A stretch of DNA of 60,420 nucleotides from Vitrella brassicaformis (Eukaryota > Sar > Vitrellaceae): the NCBI GenBank assembly GCA_001179505.1, contig CDMY01000491.1, positions 6,461-66,880 on the forward strand. The letters are read 5' to 3'. The first letter of the stretch is position 1. Each line of letters opens with the position of its first letter. A program made the translations under genes and the position numbers. The notes beneath the pieces are model-generated. The model had not been told where the DNA came from. It worked only from the letters and a program-made list of their open reading frames with translations, and ran no database searches. Positions 44,799 to 56,664 of this stretch are shown here, piece after piece.

Positions 44799-45380
44799 AG
44801 CTCTTCCCTGATAAGGTGGCTGAGCTGAAGCAGCGTCAAAAAGACCGTGACGAACCGCTGGGTAATAGTGAGACAGACACAAGAGATTACGGCATATCTG
44901 TCTGCGTGTCTGTCTCACTCAGGCAAGCGGAAGTACACAGACGGCGATGACGACGACGACCGCGATGAGGACCACCTTCCCGACAGGGCAAATGGGGATG
45001 GGAGCGGTCCCGGCGGCATCGACAGGACGTCTACCAAGAAGACCAAGACAGAACATAAGCCAGCTGGGGAGCCGTCTGGTGCTCGTCGCCACTCACCTGC
45101 CGCTCACGATCTGATGATGGCGTCGCGTCGCACCACTGCATCTGCTGCAGGTAAGAAAGCTCACATTGAGGCGGCTCCGTTCATTCTTTCGCTATGCACA
45201 GGAGAGGTCGATGATGAGGTGACGGTTGAACAGAATGTGAAGTGCGCCGAGTGTGGTAAGGTGACACACGATTGAGATGCCGATGATGATTGACGGTGTG
45301 CCTTTGTGTGTGCAGGCTGCACACTGCTTGTTTCTTCTGAAGCCGTCTGTTTGCCCCTTCTTGATTTTGACACGTTCTGA
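44799..45380 (+). CDS. Acidic/basic tail with CxxC motif, 4 exons, start missing
   Basis: Exons 44799-44861, 44923-45150, 45202-45255, 45316-45380 join in phase and end in TGA. It reads ELFPDKVAELKQRQKDRDEP, an Asp-rich KRKYTDGDDDDDRDEDH segment (basic cluster then acid run, nuclear-like), a Ser/Thr/Lys-rich part and a short CAECGCTLL zinc-knuckle-like end. No start exon is present unless it is the 3' part of the gene ending at 44745. The acidic run plus CxxC end recalls the gene at 55458-56664 in design only. Confidence 0.55.
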
Positions 45381-45516
45381 TTGCTTGTCTGTGTCGGTCA
45401 TCAATTGAGAGACGGTTTGAGTCTGTCATGACGTGAAGTATACATGTACAATGGACATGTATGTGGCTGAAGCAAACCTCTATATGAATCGCCAGTCTAT
45501 CAATGCATCAACATGA

Positions 45517-48500
45517 TCATTTGCCAGAGAAGAAGCGATTTACACACTGCCAGAAGTACCCTTTGCCGTTGGCGTAAAGGTCCTCCTCCTCCTCGGATGA
45601 ATGCCGTTTGTATGTGCGCGGTGCGAGGTAGGATGTGCTGTCATGGAAGCCCAGGTACTGCACCCGGATCATGTGCTGAAGTGTCTGGCCGGTGCTCTCG
45701 TAGCCCGGCATCAACTCACCTGACACACCACAAACAGACATCCGTGGAATCGCCATATCAACACTGAATGCCTCCGTATACCTGCGTCGTCCGTCCGGCC
45801 GCCCCCGTGGCTGCTGCAGTGTCTGAATGCGTGCTTCAGCTCTTTGTGTTTGGCCTCGCTGGCCTGAGTGATGAATGGTGCAAGAGAGCCGTGGCAGATG
45901 AGGGCGAATCTGCCGTGTTCCACGATCCAGTGGAGGCAGGTGGGGAGGTCGGGCTTGTCGACCCCTGCACGGAAGAGGCGGCACCACCTCTCCATGAAGG
46001 CGACAGCCGAGACGCCGTACTGTTCAACGCGGCTCTGAGAGGGCTTGATGCTCAGCAGCGTGATGGCCATGCCTCTGAAGTAGAGCAGCAGGGCATGCAA
46101 ATCCCACCCTGCACACAAAGAGGTGTCGACGTGCATGCAGTGTAATGATTGACTGGCCTGGGCGGACATGGCCTCGAAGGTGCGGGTGGGGGGGTTGATG
46201 TCGCCAGTGAGGTTCATACGCCGGATGCGTGACATGTCCATCCAGCTGTCGGTCGGCAGCGAGCACAGGTGGCATCGATGCGTCGCCGATCCGCCACTCA
46301 GGCCCAGCACCAGTGGGAAGGATGCACCGTCTGCACCAACGCGTACGCTGGCTGGCTTCTTGAGGTGTGTGTCGATGAATGTGAGGGTGGCAGGCTTGAT
46401 CTCGGCCTTGTGGGTGTCGATGAACTCGCGCAGACGCTTGGCGACGTCAGGACGCACATTCAATCGTCCTGAAAGAGAAAATGCAATGAGCAGACGTTGT
46501 GCAATACGTGTGAAGCCCAAATGTGAGAGACGGTACCGTGAATCGTCGAGCGGCGCTGCCTGCCCTCCGCGTCGGCCACCCACACCTCAATGCCAAGCTC
46601 AAGACGCTCCTTGATTTTGTCCACCACTTGAGTGAAGATGTGTTGGAAGGCGTCCCACGACTCACGCCCTGTAAAACAGCACATATAGAGGTCCATCGCA
46701 CTTTCACAGTGAATCATACACTCACCGCGGAACACACACACTGGATGCAGCCAGCGAGGCTCGAACAGCTGCTCATTGCTTAGGCCGCCCAGGCGAACGT
46801 AGAGTGCGACGGCTTTGTTGTCCTCTGTGACAGACATCCGTGTCAGACCGGTCCCATCGAAGAGCAGGTCCATTTCGATGTGGTTCACACCCGGCTTGAT
46901 GCTGGTGGGTGCGGCGTATGCAGGCAGCTTGAGGAAGGCGCGCAGAATTGGGCCGATCTCGGCGGCCATGCACGTGACCGTGCGGCCGTCAACGTCAGCG
47001 TCAACCCGATACAACTCAATGCCGATCTCGCGGTCCAGCTGCTTGATGTCGGTCTTCACGCTGTCGAGTGGCTTGAGTATGCGTGGGACGAACGCCGATA
47101 TCGTGCGGCCGTCAGAGGTCTCCGTGCGGTCGAGAAGGATGCCGCCCCGCATGCGGTATCGCCCACCGTGCTCCGTCTCTCGACAGCTCATGAACGGCGA
47201 CAGGGCACCGTACTTGGCGTCTGAGATGCAGGCGATCAGCTTAATGGCGGTGGACATGCGGATGGGGTAGAGGTCCTCAACACACTGGCAGACGTGCTTC
47301 TGCACCCGCACGGCAACCTCGCGGCCGCATGCATCGGCGAGGAAGTTGATGAGGGTGTACCCATCGCCAAACACGAACTGCAACAGCACAGACAAACGAT
47401 GAGAGGAAGAGATATCCGCTGCCTCCCTATGTATGTCTCTCACCTCGCCAGGGCGAAACAGGCGTGTGTCGAAGATGGCCTGCTTCAGTAGCTTCATGGC
47501 GAATTGGAGGCGGATGGGCAGGTCGGCGAACTTCTCCACACGGACCGTGCTGACTGGCGCTTCCTCACTGTCTGTCTCGCTGGGCTCACTGAGGTCACGG
47601 CTGGAAGGGAGAGGGGCAATCAGGCAGAGGATCTGACGCAGCTGGCCGTAGAGCCGTTCTGTCGTGCGGGGCGATGTGGGCTCCTGGGTGCGCGAGCGTA
47701 GACGGATGTCCTCTCCCGCCTCGATCTTGGCCGCCCTCTCTTCTCCGTCACGGCCACTCCGCTTGAGTGCACGCAGCCAGAGGGCGACGTAGTGGCAACC
47801 GCAGGGGATGGCTTTGGGTTTCCTGAGTTGCAGCCGTTTCTCGAGCCAGGTCTCGAAGAAGAGATAGTCTGGTGCGGATGGCTCCTGGCCGAGAAGCCGC
47901 AGGCCCTCCTGCATCGGCCACATGGCGCATCTCGAATGCCCGCAGCTCATCCTCCAGATTGCTGGTGGCAGACAGCCTGACGATGGAGTCGTCCGTCTCG
48001 GCGCACGATGATGCCAGCAGGGCGTCGATGGCGGACACACCGGGCTTGATGGTCACTCGGGCGACCTTCAGGAGTCGGTTGAGGAGGTCACTGGTGCTGT
48101 TGGGCATGGCGGAGAGATCGCGGGGTTGTGTGTTCTTGCCGGCCCTCTGGTTTGCGGCGGTGCTCCGGGATGCGATGACCGCTGCCCGCTCCTGAGCGGC
48201 ACTCTCGACTGCCAAGACGCGGCGGGTGTGGTAGCGTGGCTGAGGTTGGGCGGTGGCGGCTGCAGCGGCAGGGGATGCAGGGGCCGGCTCGTCGCCATCG
48301 ATGTGGCGGGCTTCTTCCGCCAGTCGCCTGCGAAAGGCGGATGACGACAGCTCTGACAAAGAGCAGAACAGATGGAGATTGGTGTACGTTTATCCATTCT
48401 TTCGCATCTGGCTGGTCTTCTCACCCTCCTCTTCGATGGACAGGTGCATGCTGCCTTCTGGCTCGCCAGCAGATCCATCGCCGTCCTCGCCATCCCAGCC

Positions 48501-48722
48501 ACCTCCCTCCCCATCGCCCCCCTCCATCTGGGCATCATCGCCATCTGCCTCGCCCCCCTCCATGATCTTGTCCTCGGCATCTCCATGGTGGTCAAGGTCG
48601 TCGTCCTGCTGCTCGTCTTGCTGCTCGCCCTCCCCGCTGTCGGTGCGGCGCTTCTTGGGGGGGTGGGCGTTCTGACCCTTGGGAAACATCCCGGTGTTCT
48701 TTTGCACTTTGGTGCGGCCCAT
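45517..48722 (-). CDS. Large nuclear protein, possibly transposase-derived, 6 exons with one frameshift
   Basis: Exons: 48722-48425, 48352-47444, 47377-46726, 46668-46537, 46468-45782, 45719-45517, about 959 residues. All phases fit except one surplus base inside exon 2 (near 47890-47930). The N-terminus has a basic cluster (PPKKRR) then a Gln/Asp/Glu-rich stretch, nuclear-like. The core has MDLLFDGTGLTRMSVTED and, in exon 5, GADGASFPLVLGLSGGSATH followed by an HRCHLC zinc-type motif. Near the end comes FITQASEAKHKELKHAF. Strands with single acids, an inserted Cys/His cluster and a late Glu-rich helix are how RNase-H-fold transposases look. That reading is inference; no family was recognised. 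Tandem repeats of about 155 bp lie just upstream. Confidence 0.7.
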
Positions 48723-48879
48723 TGTGGTTGAAGAAGGAGGGATGAGTTGGAGAACTGTAAATGCGGAGAGGTCGAGGTCCCCATTGCAGAAGCCATGAGG
48801 CAGCGACACTTGAAGGCAGGCAAGAGAGAGCCTCTGCGGAAGCAGTGGGGGCGGGAGGGGGCTGATTGATGAGTTGGCT

Positions 48880-49460
48880 TGGTTGTTCGGACCGGTTGGC
48901 GATGTCGGCCCGTCTCTTTGTGTGGTGATTGCCTGTCACCCTCTGAGTGTTTCTGCCGGGCGCTTTGTGGATTGGCGGTCAGGGTGGAGAGAAACGAGTG
49001 ATCGGTCGTGTGTATCCGCCAGGCAATCGGTAATAACTCGGTGAGGAAGTCGAGCAGCGGCCCGTCTCTTTGTGTGGTGATTGCTGTCACCCTCTGAGTG
49101 TTTCTGCCGGGCGGTTTGTGGATTGGCGGTCAGGGTGGAGAGAAACGAGTGATCGGTCATGTACTTCGTGTCGATCAATCACTAATAACTCCATGAGGTG
49201 AGCACCAATCGGCACGCCCCTTTGTCAGGGTGTTCAGCAGAGACACCCCGTAATTTGCACCCGACGGATTTTTGATTGCGTGTCTCGTTGCAGAGATACG
49301 ACGCCAACAAGCCATCGGGTACATGGGATTTCTCAGGAAATCGTTAATAACTCTTCACGGTTGATGGCTACGGGGCTCATTTTTGGTGAGTGTGATGCTG
49401 TTGACATGCTTGACATTTCCACCCGAGGGATTTTTGATTTATGGTCTGGGTGCAGAGATA
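48880..49460. repeat. Tandem repeats of about 150-160 bp
   Basis: GGCCCGTCTCTTTGTGTGGT through AGAAACGAGTGATCGGTC occurs at about 48910 and 49061. AATCG/ACNNTAATAACTC blocks recur at about 49025, 49179 and 49340. CACCCGA(C/G)GGATTTTTGATT occurs at about 49258 and 49420. Units decay rightwards. Confidence 0.75.
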
Positions 49461-49889
49461 TGGCACACCCCCATACAAATCTCCCCCAAAGTGAAAAAGG
49501 TGGCGGCTCAACCCGGTCGGTCAGTTTGTCGTGGATCAGAGAGCCACATTGCAGTGACTGCAAGTTGCTGCCCTCATGCGTCAATCATTCGTTGATTCAT
49601 TCATTCATTCATCCATTCATTCGCTTCCTGGGCATTCTCGAGTCTGTTTTGAATGAGAAGGAGTCTGTTTCTCGTGAGAACGTGTTCTCGGTGGGCCCCA
49701 GGAGATCAAGACATGGAGGTTGAAGCCAGTCCAGACCATCAACACCATCGGAAAGTAGTTATGGTCTTAATACAAAAAAGACACATCGCGCACCCACTTC
49801 TACACGGACGCAGTGACCTTGCCCTTTCCTGCTCAAACTTGTGGGGTCCGCTGTTCGGGCGCAATGCGTGATCCATTCCGGGAACGGAG

Positions 49890-50393
49890 GTGACCGACAG
49901 GCGACATTGCGGGCCTGGACTTTTTGCGGGTCGGCCCGAGAACTCAACCGCCCACCACACCCAGGTCAACCGCAGCAACGCACGTCGGCCGGACGGTTTT
50001 GCAGCTGCAGGGGCGGAGCGCGACAAAGATCGCAAGTACGGTGCCAACTGTCGGCAGAAAGGCTACACCTTCGTGCCCCTAGCAGCGGAGACGTTCGGCC
50101 GTTGGGGTGGCGAGACCCTCACTCTGCTTCGCCGTCTGGCGCAGCGGCGCGTCCCCCCACCCGCCAGCTCTGCAGAAGACCGTGCATTTTTTCATGAGGG
50201 TGTCATGAACCATTGGGGGCAGTGTTTGTCGGTCGCGCTGATGCGCTGGAATGCTTTTCAAGTGTCCTGCCGCGCTCATCATGCGGCCGATGCTCGGACA
50301 CAGCAGCGGGCGGGTCTGTTTCCTGAGGACCTCATCTCTCGAGGGCCCTACAGGGCACAAACCCGCACGTTTGCCTGCCAGGACCGGCCGTGA
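49890..50393 (+). pseudogene. Non-LTR retroelement C-terminal fragment, copy 2
   Basis: Carries KYGANCRQKGYTFVPLAAET, then FGRWGGETLTLLRR and a tail NAFQVSCRA, matching copy 1 in order and spacing. Upstream coding for the polymerase is absent, as expected for 5'-truncated insertions. Open for 167 codons, so it may be younger than the others. Not functional alone. Confidence 0.75.
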
Positions 50394-50606
50394 GGGATTG
50401 ATTTGGGGACGTGTTGTTATGGGTCGGGCTTGGGTTGCGTGGTGGTTTGGTTGGTTGGTTAACTGGGTTTGGTAGGGCATATGATAGTCGCTTGTGTGAT
50501 TGCGTTTGATGGGCTGTTCGGTTTATATCAGAGTGCTGCTATCATCCATGCCGTATGGTGCGCATGTGTTTCTGCGATCGCTTGTGTCTTTGCGTGTGCA
50601 AATCCA

Positions 50607-50645
50607 TACCGACTCTAGATCAGACGTGCTGGTCGCCCATGCTTC
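50607..50645 (+). repeat. Dispersed repeat C, copy 3
   Basis: CGACTCTAGATCAGACGTGC and the next bases match 20786-20814 and 33816-33853. It is preceded by a GTATGGTGCGC stretch also shared with about 20740. Confidence 0.7.
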
Positions 50646-50724
50646 CGTGTAAACGATACTTTTTGCGGGCCTACCGTTTCGCAAAAAAAAGTCCAAAAAC
50701 GATCGTCGCCTACTGTTTTCCATT

Positions 50725-51354
50725 ATGGGAGAGGAGGTATTGTTGGGTGACGACGATTGTCTCCGTACTAAAATGCGGCTTCGGGCCATGATGGAAAAGA
50801 CCAAAATGTAAGCGAAGAGTGGACGCGAAGATACTGGTGACCTGTTGCTGCCTTCTCTTGCAGGTGTCCATGGCTGAAAACAGAGTGCTTCCGTGGGGCA
50901 CAATGCAACTTCGCGCATTTTGAATCGGAGCTTCGGCCTCGCCCAGAAATCCCCGTGAATGACGTACAAAGGAAAGATGCGGTGACTCACGAAACCTTTC
51001 CAATGTGCAGGAGAGCTATTTTGACAGCTATGTCAAGGCCAACAAGCTGCGAAGGAGGGCCCTCAAGAGAGAAGGAATGGAAAGAGCAGGTGGACCGAAC
51101 ATGTCCCAACAATTCCTTTTCTATGTCCAACTCCATGTTTGTTCTGTGACCACGCAAAAGCCTCATGGAGTGCTGGCAGCACGAGCTCCTCTCCCAAACT
51201 CGGAGAGGGACTGCCGGGCCCCATTTGTGGCACAGGAGAGGCAAGATGTTTTCTCTTCTCTCACTTGCAGCATCGCGGCAGGGTTCACAAGTTCATTTCG
51301 GATATGGTAATGAAGGAGCTCAAAGGAGCAGCTCCCGATGCCTATGAAGAGTGA
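50725..51354 (+). CDS. Small CCCH zinc-finger protein, 5 exons, about 136 residues
   Basis: Exons: 50725-50807, 50864-50981, 51011-51089, 51180-51226, 51271-51354. The finger reads CPWLKTECFRGAQCNFAH, spacing C-x6-C-x5-C-x3-H, close to the C-x(5-8)-C-x5-C-x3-H RNA-binding type of mRNA-processing factors. A basic helix (KANKLRRRALKREGMER) and HKFISDMVMKELKG follow. It may bind RNA, for example in mRNA decay or splicing; no second finger is present. Exon 4 is inferred to keep the frame, and the intron after it is only 44 nt. The start at 50725 (MGEEVLLGDDD) is the first ATG in frame. Confidence 0.7.
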
Positions 51355-53204
51355 GCGAATTCTGAGCGCACGCCCTTCCTTTGGAAAGACAAGCGCAGTG
51401 AGTGAGGAAGCCTCTCTGCCCCATCCGTTCATTAAGCGCATTAAGCGTCTTAGTTGAGCTTTCGTTCCTGCGAAGGCGACTGGGGGAGATCCGTGTCCGT
51501 GTGTGTGTCCGGCTGCGCAGCTCTGGACCGACCTCCTCTGCTCTCTGTCTGCTAGGATACCTTTCCTACTCTGTGAGGGTCGTGCCTCTGTGAGGGTCGT
51601 GCCTTGTGGGCGTCTGCGAGTGTACTGGCTGGCCGGCTGAGTGTGTGCGAATACGTACATTCTGTAAGGCCATGGTCTAATGTGCGCGCTGGAGTTTCCT
51701 CAGGGCCGTGTGCATGCCCCGTCGCATGCCCTAGGCGGCTAGCGAAGGCCTAGTCTCATGTTTGTCCATTCGCTTGGGTTTCAGGTCAACTGCTCCCGCA
51801 ACACGCTAGCTGCATCAAACATCAATTTATCATCGACCACATGCTGATGTACGGGGGGGTTGGCTGACGTGCATCGTTGAACATCCTTACCGGATGATGG
51901 AAGTGTTGGTTGCGTTTGTCTTCGGCGTCTGAGTGCTCGAAGCCCCTTTTTGCGGAGTTTCCCTTTCCTGTGCCATTCTCTCCCTCGAGTCGTTTGTCTG
52001 GTTTGTGCCCAGGCGCCCGGCGGACGGTGACAAGGAGCCCTGGTATGACATTCATTCACGTATGTCTCATTCGGTCCCATGCCACACGCCCGCCGACGCA
52101 TCCATCTCCGCTAGGCGGATGGCACACGTCTGGTGCTCATGGTGGTGTGTGTCGATTTGTGACAGTTTTCTTTTGTCTGTTTTGGTCACTCATGTCGGCA
52201 ACTCGTCGAATGATTGCCGGAAGTCGTGCTCTGGATTCGGTTTCCAGGCTTTCATCTTTTCGTTCTTGACGAGTGCTGGGAAACTACTCTGACCGAATTG
52301 CTTTAGCAAGTACCCCAAGAGAGCTTCGAGTTTGGCCGGTCCATCGCCCTTCAAAAACACGCCATTCGGGTCAGACTCTTGCAGATCCAGTCATTCAAGT
52401 TGTCTCTTGCACGCCCTCGTATGGCATCACATACAAGTCGTATGAAGTGCTTTTCAGGTATGGGTAGTTTAGGCGTGCTGCCTTGACCTGTTTGATGACG
52501 TCACATCCGACTTGTCATCGAATGGGCGGAGGGTCACTGTTGGTTTGAGTACATACTGCATAGCAGCCATCTGTGTTGACAGCCTGTCTATTGGGCTGCT
52601 GCTTTGCGTGTCATGCCGTGGTTGGTGGGGTGTATGACCCTCCCTTTGATTCGTTGCTGCCTGTGGAAGCATAACTATGCTTGCTGTGTCATCGGTTGTA
52701 TGTGCGTGCTGACACACTCGATTCGTTTCGTGCCTCTTGTATCGCTGAGACACTGCCCACATTATCGTAAGGTACTGGACCTTCCTTAGAACTGGAGAGA
52801 GTGGGCATGCAGTCATCGTTGAAACCCCATGCGGGCCGATTCTATAATTTCTCCGATCTGGACATATGATTACGGTGCTGGAGATGTCACTCAATCTGTC
52901 ACGTGTATACATGACGGGAAAACTAAGCATGTCTCCAACCAGCTGGAAGACACCTGGACCGACGGTGAGACACCAGCTGCAATCATCTCGCACTTTTCTA
53001 CGCAGTCCCTCGGCAGGACGGAAAAGGATAAGTATGCTTTGGCTTGTCGCCTTTATCCCTCCTCTCAACAGCCTCCATGAGGTTGTCTCAATAATTGCGT
53101 CGGGGAGGCTTGAAGCATCCACTTACATGAATTTCATCAATTGAGCACGTCAGCTCTAATGCAGGTGTACACAGACTCACGTTCATAAATCGATCCATCT
53201 TTCA
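51355..53204. other. Mostly non-coding; two coding-like stretches
   Basis: 52307-52457 (plus) is open between AG and GT borders (QESFEFGRSIALQKHAIRVR...). 52829-53080 (plus) encodes 83 residues from ATG (MRADSIISPIWTYDYGAGDV...). Neither matches a known family or joins to a full gene. They may be remnants of a mobile element. Confidence 0.35.
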
Positions 53205-54168
53205 CTAATTGAGCAGGATCAGCCACGCGATTGCGACGTAGAAGAGCCACACGGGGTAGACTGCTAGTGCCTTGCGGTCCTCGGCAACGAGTTCCGACAT
53301 GAATCCGACAGAAGCTGAAGAGATGAAATGAAAAACAGTCACCATGTTCGTGATTGTGTCTGTGATCGCTTCCTGCCTCCAGTCGCCCAGTGGAGGGCGA
53401 TAAGCATCAGGATAAACTGCAGATACAGTGGACGAGATTCACAGGACGGGGCGTATCGTGTGGTGAAGTGCCACCGTGACAGCCCTCACTTTGACGATAG
53501 ATCCGATCGACGAGGGAAGGAAGAGGCACGCAAACGCTGCCAGGACAAGGGGACAGATGCAGTAGCCGAGGACGCAAACGCTCTGGAAGAAAGATCTGCA
53601 TGAACACGAACCAAATTAATCATGAACTTCACTGGCACGACATTTTCCTACATCTTTCCACCAAGCAGCAGGGCGTTGAATGTCACCACGACAGCACCCA
53701 GCCACACAATGACATAGACGAGGCCGAATACCACCTCTTGCTGATTCTCTGGGGCATTTGCCCACAGAATGCTAGGACAAAACACACGTGAAAGGAAGCG
53801 TGGGTGGCACGGCGTGGGTTGCATACATCGAAAGGATGAGGCATAGGAAGAGCGGTCCCCAGAGATCCCCTGCACACCACAAGCACAGGGGGACTTCTTA
53901 ACCCGCCATTTCACCGGTCCTGCCTACACTGCTTTAGCCCAGCGCCAGCCTCGGATCGAGAGCGCGGCAGCATCACGTAGTACAGTTTCTTGCCGACGCT
54001 GCGGAGATCTCGCATCTAAGCACACATGTGAGAAGGATGGGAGAGACACAGGCTGGATGTACGGCCTCGTACGATAGTGTCGACGACGGGCTCGTCTAGC
54101 GTTCCGATGCAGTCCACTGCTCTCTCGGATGAGAGGGGGGCATCCATAGACCCGCGAACGTGTGTCAT
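53205..54168 (-). CDS. YIPF6: Yip1-domain Golgi membrane protein, YIPF6-like, 7 exons
   Basis: Multi-pass protein of ER-Golgi vesicle trafficking that acts with Rab GTPases. Exons: 54168-54073, 54015-53928, 53869-53827, 53771-53652, 53595-53490, 53416-53377, 53314-53205; phases close to give 200 residues. N-terminal TLDEPVVDTIMRDLRSVGKK and WDLWGPLFLCLILS, then VIVWLGAVVVTFNALLLGGK, ISFFQSVCVLGYCICPLVLA and the C-terminal DRKALAVYPVWLFYVAIAW all match YIPF6 in order. About four or five transmembrane helices are visible. The intron after 53377 begins with GC (GGAG|GCAGGA), a GC-AG intron needed to keep frame. The start at 54168 (AAAATGA context) gives a shorter N-tail than in animals. Confidence 0.92.
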
Positions 54169-54900
54169 TTTCGATTTCGTGATGCGAGAGTTTCAGGGAG
54201 CACCCTAACCAGAGCACTAGACGGATGGGTTGTTGTTTGACGCGAGCTTTGGCAAGCTTTTTCATGAAAACCCGTGGGAAAAATTCCAACCATTGCCCGC
54301 ACCCTTTTGAGCACACCAGCAGCACACAGCAGACCCCCCCACCTCAGGGGCGTCCAGGAGGAGCGAAAAAAACGGTGAAAACAGCACCAGAAGCGGTGAA
54401 CACAAGACAAACAGAGCGAGAACCAAAGGGACACTGCAGAAGGCACGTAGGAGGTCACACACCAGCCAACGAAACCCAATGGAGCACGCTGGGCACAAGA
54501 AAAGCAAAAGAAACGGCGAAAAAAGCACCAGAAAAGACCGCCGCACGTCTTCCCCACGAAAAAATGTGTCCCTGAGCACCCAACGCCGTCTCAGTAGATA
54601 GAACAAACAACTTTGCAGGCGGAGGCAGAAAGCAACGGCGAAAAAAGGCAGCACGAGGCCGTCTCCTCAATGTCTCGCACAAATGATAATCTGGCGTCTC
54701 TCCACTGCATTCCACCATACCGTTGGTTTCTCTGCTCTTTTGTGTCGTCTCTCCACTACACATACACGCTAGTGCAGTAATGAAGTGTTGCTGTTGTACG
54801 AATTTGGTGCACTGTCATCAGGGCTTGGATGGGCTGCAGAGCTTCCTCTCTCAAGAGAATCCATTTACCAAACGAGTCCACAGGGGCTACTCACGTCAAC
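54169..54900. other. No gene recognised
   Basis: Two near-repeats of GAAACGGCGAAAAAAG-like sequence (about 54365-54395 and 54508-54530, again near 54632) give a purine-rich stretch. It serves as the 5' flank of the YIPF6-like gene. Confidence 0.45.
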
Positions 54901-55333
54901 ATGTCACTCTATCAAAAGTTGTTTTCCTCTGCGTTGCAGCTATCCAAGACCGTATTGAGCATGTCCCAAAGCCCCTCCTCGCCCACGGCTCGCCATTCCA
55001 TCCCCATCTTACTCTCCCCTTCCGATCACCGCACCCTGTCGCTTGCCCAAGAGCTTCATCAAGCTCTGAGCTTCTGCAAGCAACAGCCCAACCCCGATGA
55101 GCGCCGTAGCGTCCCTCCCGGTCAAGAGAATTGTCCTTCCTCTCTCTATTCCCAGTGCCTTTCTATTGGTCTCCACGGCCACGGCCACGGCGCATGCAAG
55201 GGTTGCCAACACTATTGCAGCCCTCGGAACAAGTGATGGGGACTACGAGCTAATACGGCACAGTATCCAGCCCCGAACACTTTCCAGCCGTGTGGGAGCG
55301 CTCTTAAAAGAGCGAATCAAAAGTTTCTTTTGA
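54901..55333 (+). CDS. Small hypothetical protein(s) in two overlapping frames
   Basis: ATG 54901 opens MSLYQKLFSSALQLSKTVLS and stays open to 55236. ATG 55097, in another frame, opens MSAVASLPVKRIVLPLSIPS with a hydrophobic, signal-like start and ends RVGALLKERIKSFF at 55333. They overlap by 140 bp. Either two small genes overlap, or one gene changes frame through an undetected intron or an error near 55095-55130. No family is recognised. Confidence 0.4.
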
Positions 55334-55457
55334 TCGACGAGACGCTAAATTAGCGTCGACTGAAGGGCCGCCCAAGCCGCAGGTAAGTGACACAAATAGC
55401 GACTCTCTCATGCGATCATCCGGGCATCATACTTATTCTCAGGTGTCGTCGTCTGTC

Positions 55458-56664
55458 ATGCTCGAGATGTTTCCGAACACTCAGCCAGCTGCAGGCCAGC
55501 CGACCACGGAGACAGCCACGCGGGGTGAGGAAGGTGCAACGGAAGCCACCGCCATCGACCTGGAGGAGGACGAGCTGCTTGAGCAGGGCAAAGGTGCGAG
55601 CAAGCAAGCCAAGTCTTCTGCCTTCTGCTGTGATGTGTCTTTGATGACACAGATGGTGACGCATTGTTCGGGACGGAGGGAGGACCAGCTGGGCCCCCGC
55701 AGAAGAAGCGGCCACATAAGAGTCGGTACCAGGCTCGGATCGAGTTGAAGGAGAAGATGATTGGACAAGGCTTCTCAGAGGAAGCCGCAGAGAATGCCAG
55801 TCTGCTTGCGTATCCAAATGCAAAGAATCCGCCAAGTGAGCAGCGGCTTGTGCCCGGTCTGATGTGTCAGTGCGTTGTGTGTCTCTGTTCTGTGCAGAGG
55901 CCAGGAAGGTCAAGGCCACCACAGGGGGCGGGCAGGAGGCACCAGCGGCGAAAGCCAAAAGCAAAGCCCCCGTGGTCCCGAAGCTCCCGCCGCCTCCGTC
56001 CAAGCAGCCGAGCGCCTCGTTGGCAGCCTCCCAATCCAGCACCGAGCCGATGGTCCCTCCAGCTGCACCGAAGGCCAAGGCAGGGGGGAAACCACTGGGA
56101 CGTGAGAAGAGCGACATGAGCAAATGTAAGTACATACCCGACTTCTGCTCGACAAGTATGCGTGTATGCGTGTGTGTCTCTACACAGACGAAGGCTTGTC
56201 GGCTGGCGGGGCCGCACGGCCCAAGGCCGCTGCGGCATCTGTCCAGCCTTCTGCGTCTGCCCCCGCCAATGCCACTGAGTAAGGTGAGGATACACGAGAC
56301 TTCACGTGATGGAGAGCTGTTTGTGTGTCCTTGCAGTCAATGTTTGGATGGTGAAGGAGACAATGATAGCGGAGAGGAGGAGCACGTATCTGTGGATGGT
56401 GAAGGAGACAATGATAGCGGAGACGAGGAGGACGAGGACGGCCGCGCCGACGCCTGTGGCTGCGAGGAGGACATGCGTGAGTGGCTGGATATGCAGCAGG
56501 ATCCTGAGAATCAGTATGATACGAGTGAGGATGAGGTGGTGTATGTGTGTGAGGCCTGTGGTGGTGCTGCATACGTTGATGAGGAGGGTGACGGCCTCGT
56601 CTGCTCCGAGTATGGCTGTGACTGGACGGGGGACATTCCTGATATATACCCCTATAGTGAGTAA
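55458..56664 (+). CDS. Acidic protein with C-terminal zinc ribbon, 5 exons, 321 residues
   Basis: Exons: 55458-55593, 55653-55835, 55898-56125, 56188-56278, 56337-56664; phases close. The first ATG opens MLEMFPNTQPAAGQPTTETA. Exon 2 holds a basic helix (HKSRYQARIELKEKMIGQGF) with a UBA-like FSEEAAENASLL. A Lys/Pro/Ala-rich linker follows. Exon 5 starts with a direct repeat (LDGEGDNDSG, then VDGEGDNDSG), then an acidic stretch, then CEACGGAAYVDEEGDGLVC, a C-x2-C ... C zinc-ribbon-like end. No family recognised. Nuclear, transcription-related function is a guess from composition. The 14-codon repeat is a recent slip duplication, since its DNA is nearly identical. Confidence 0.7.

Noticed and set aside
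46815-47270. Plus-strand frame of 151 codons
   Set aside because: Shadow of the long minus-strand exon 47377-46726; no motif or splice context of its own.
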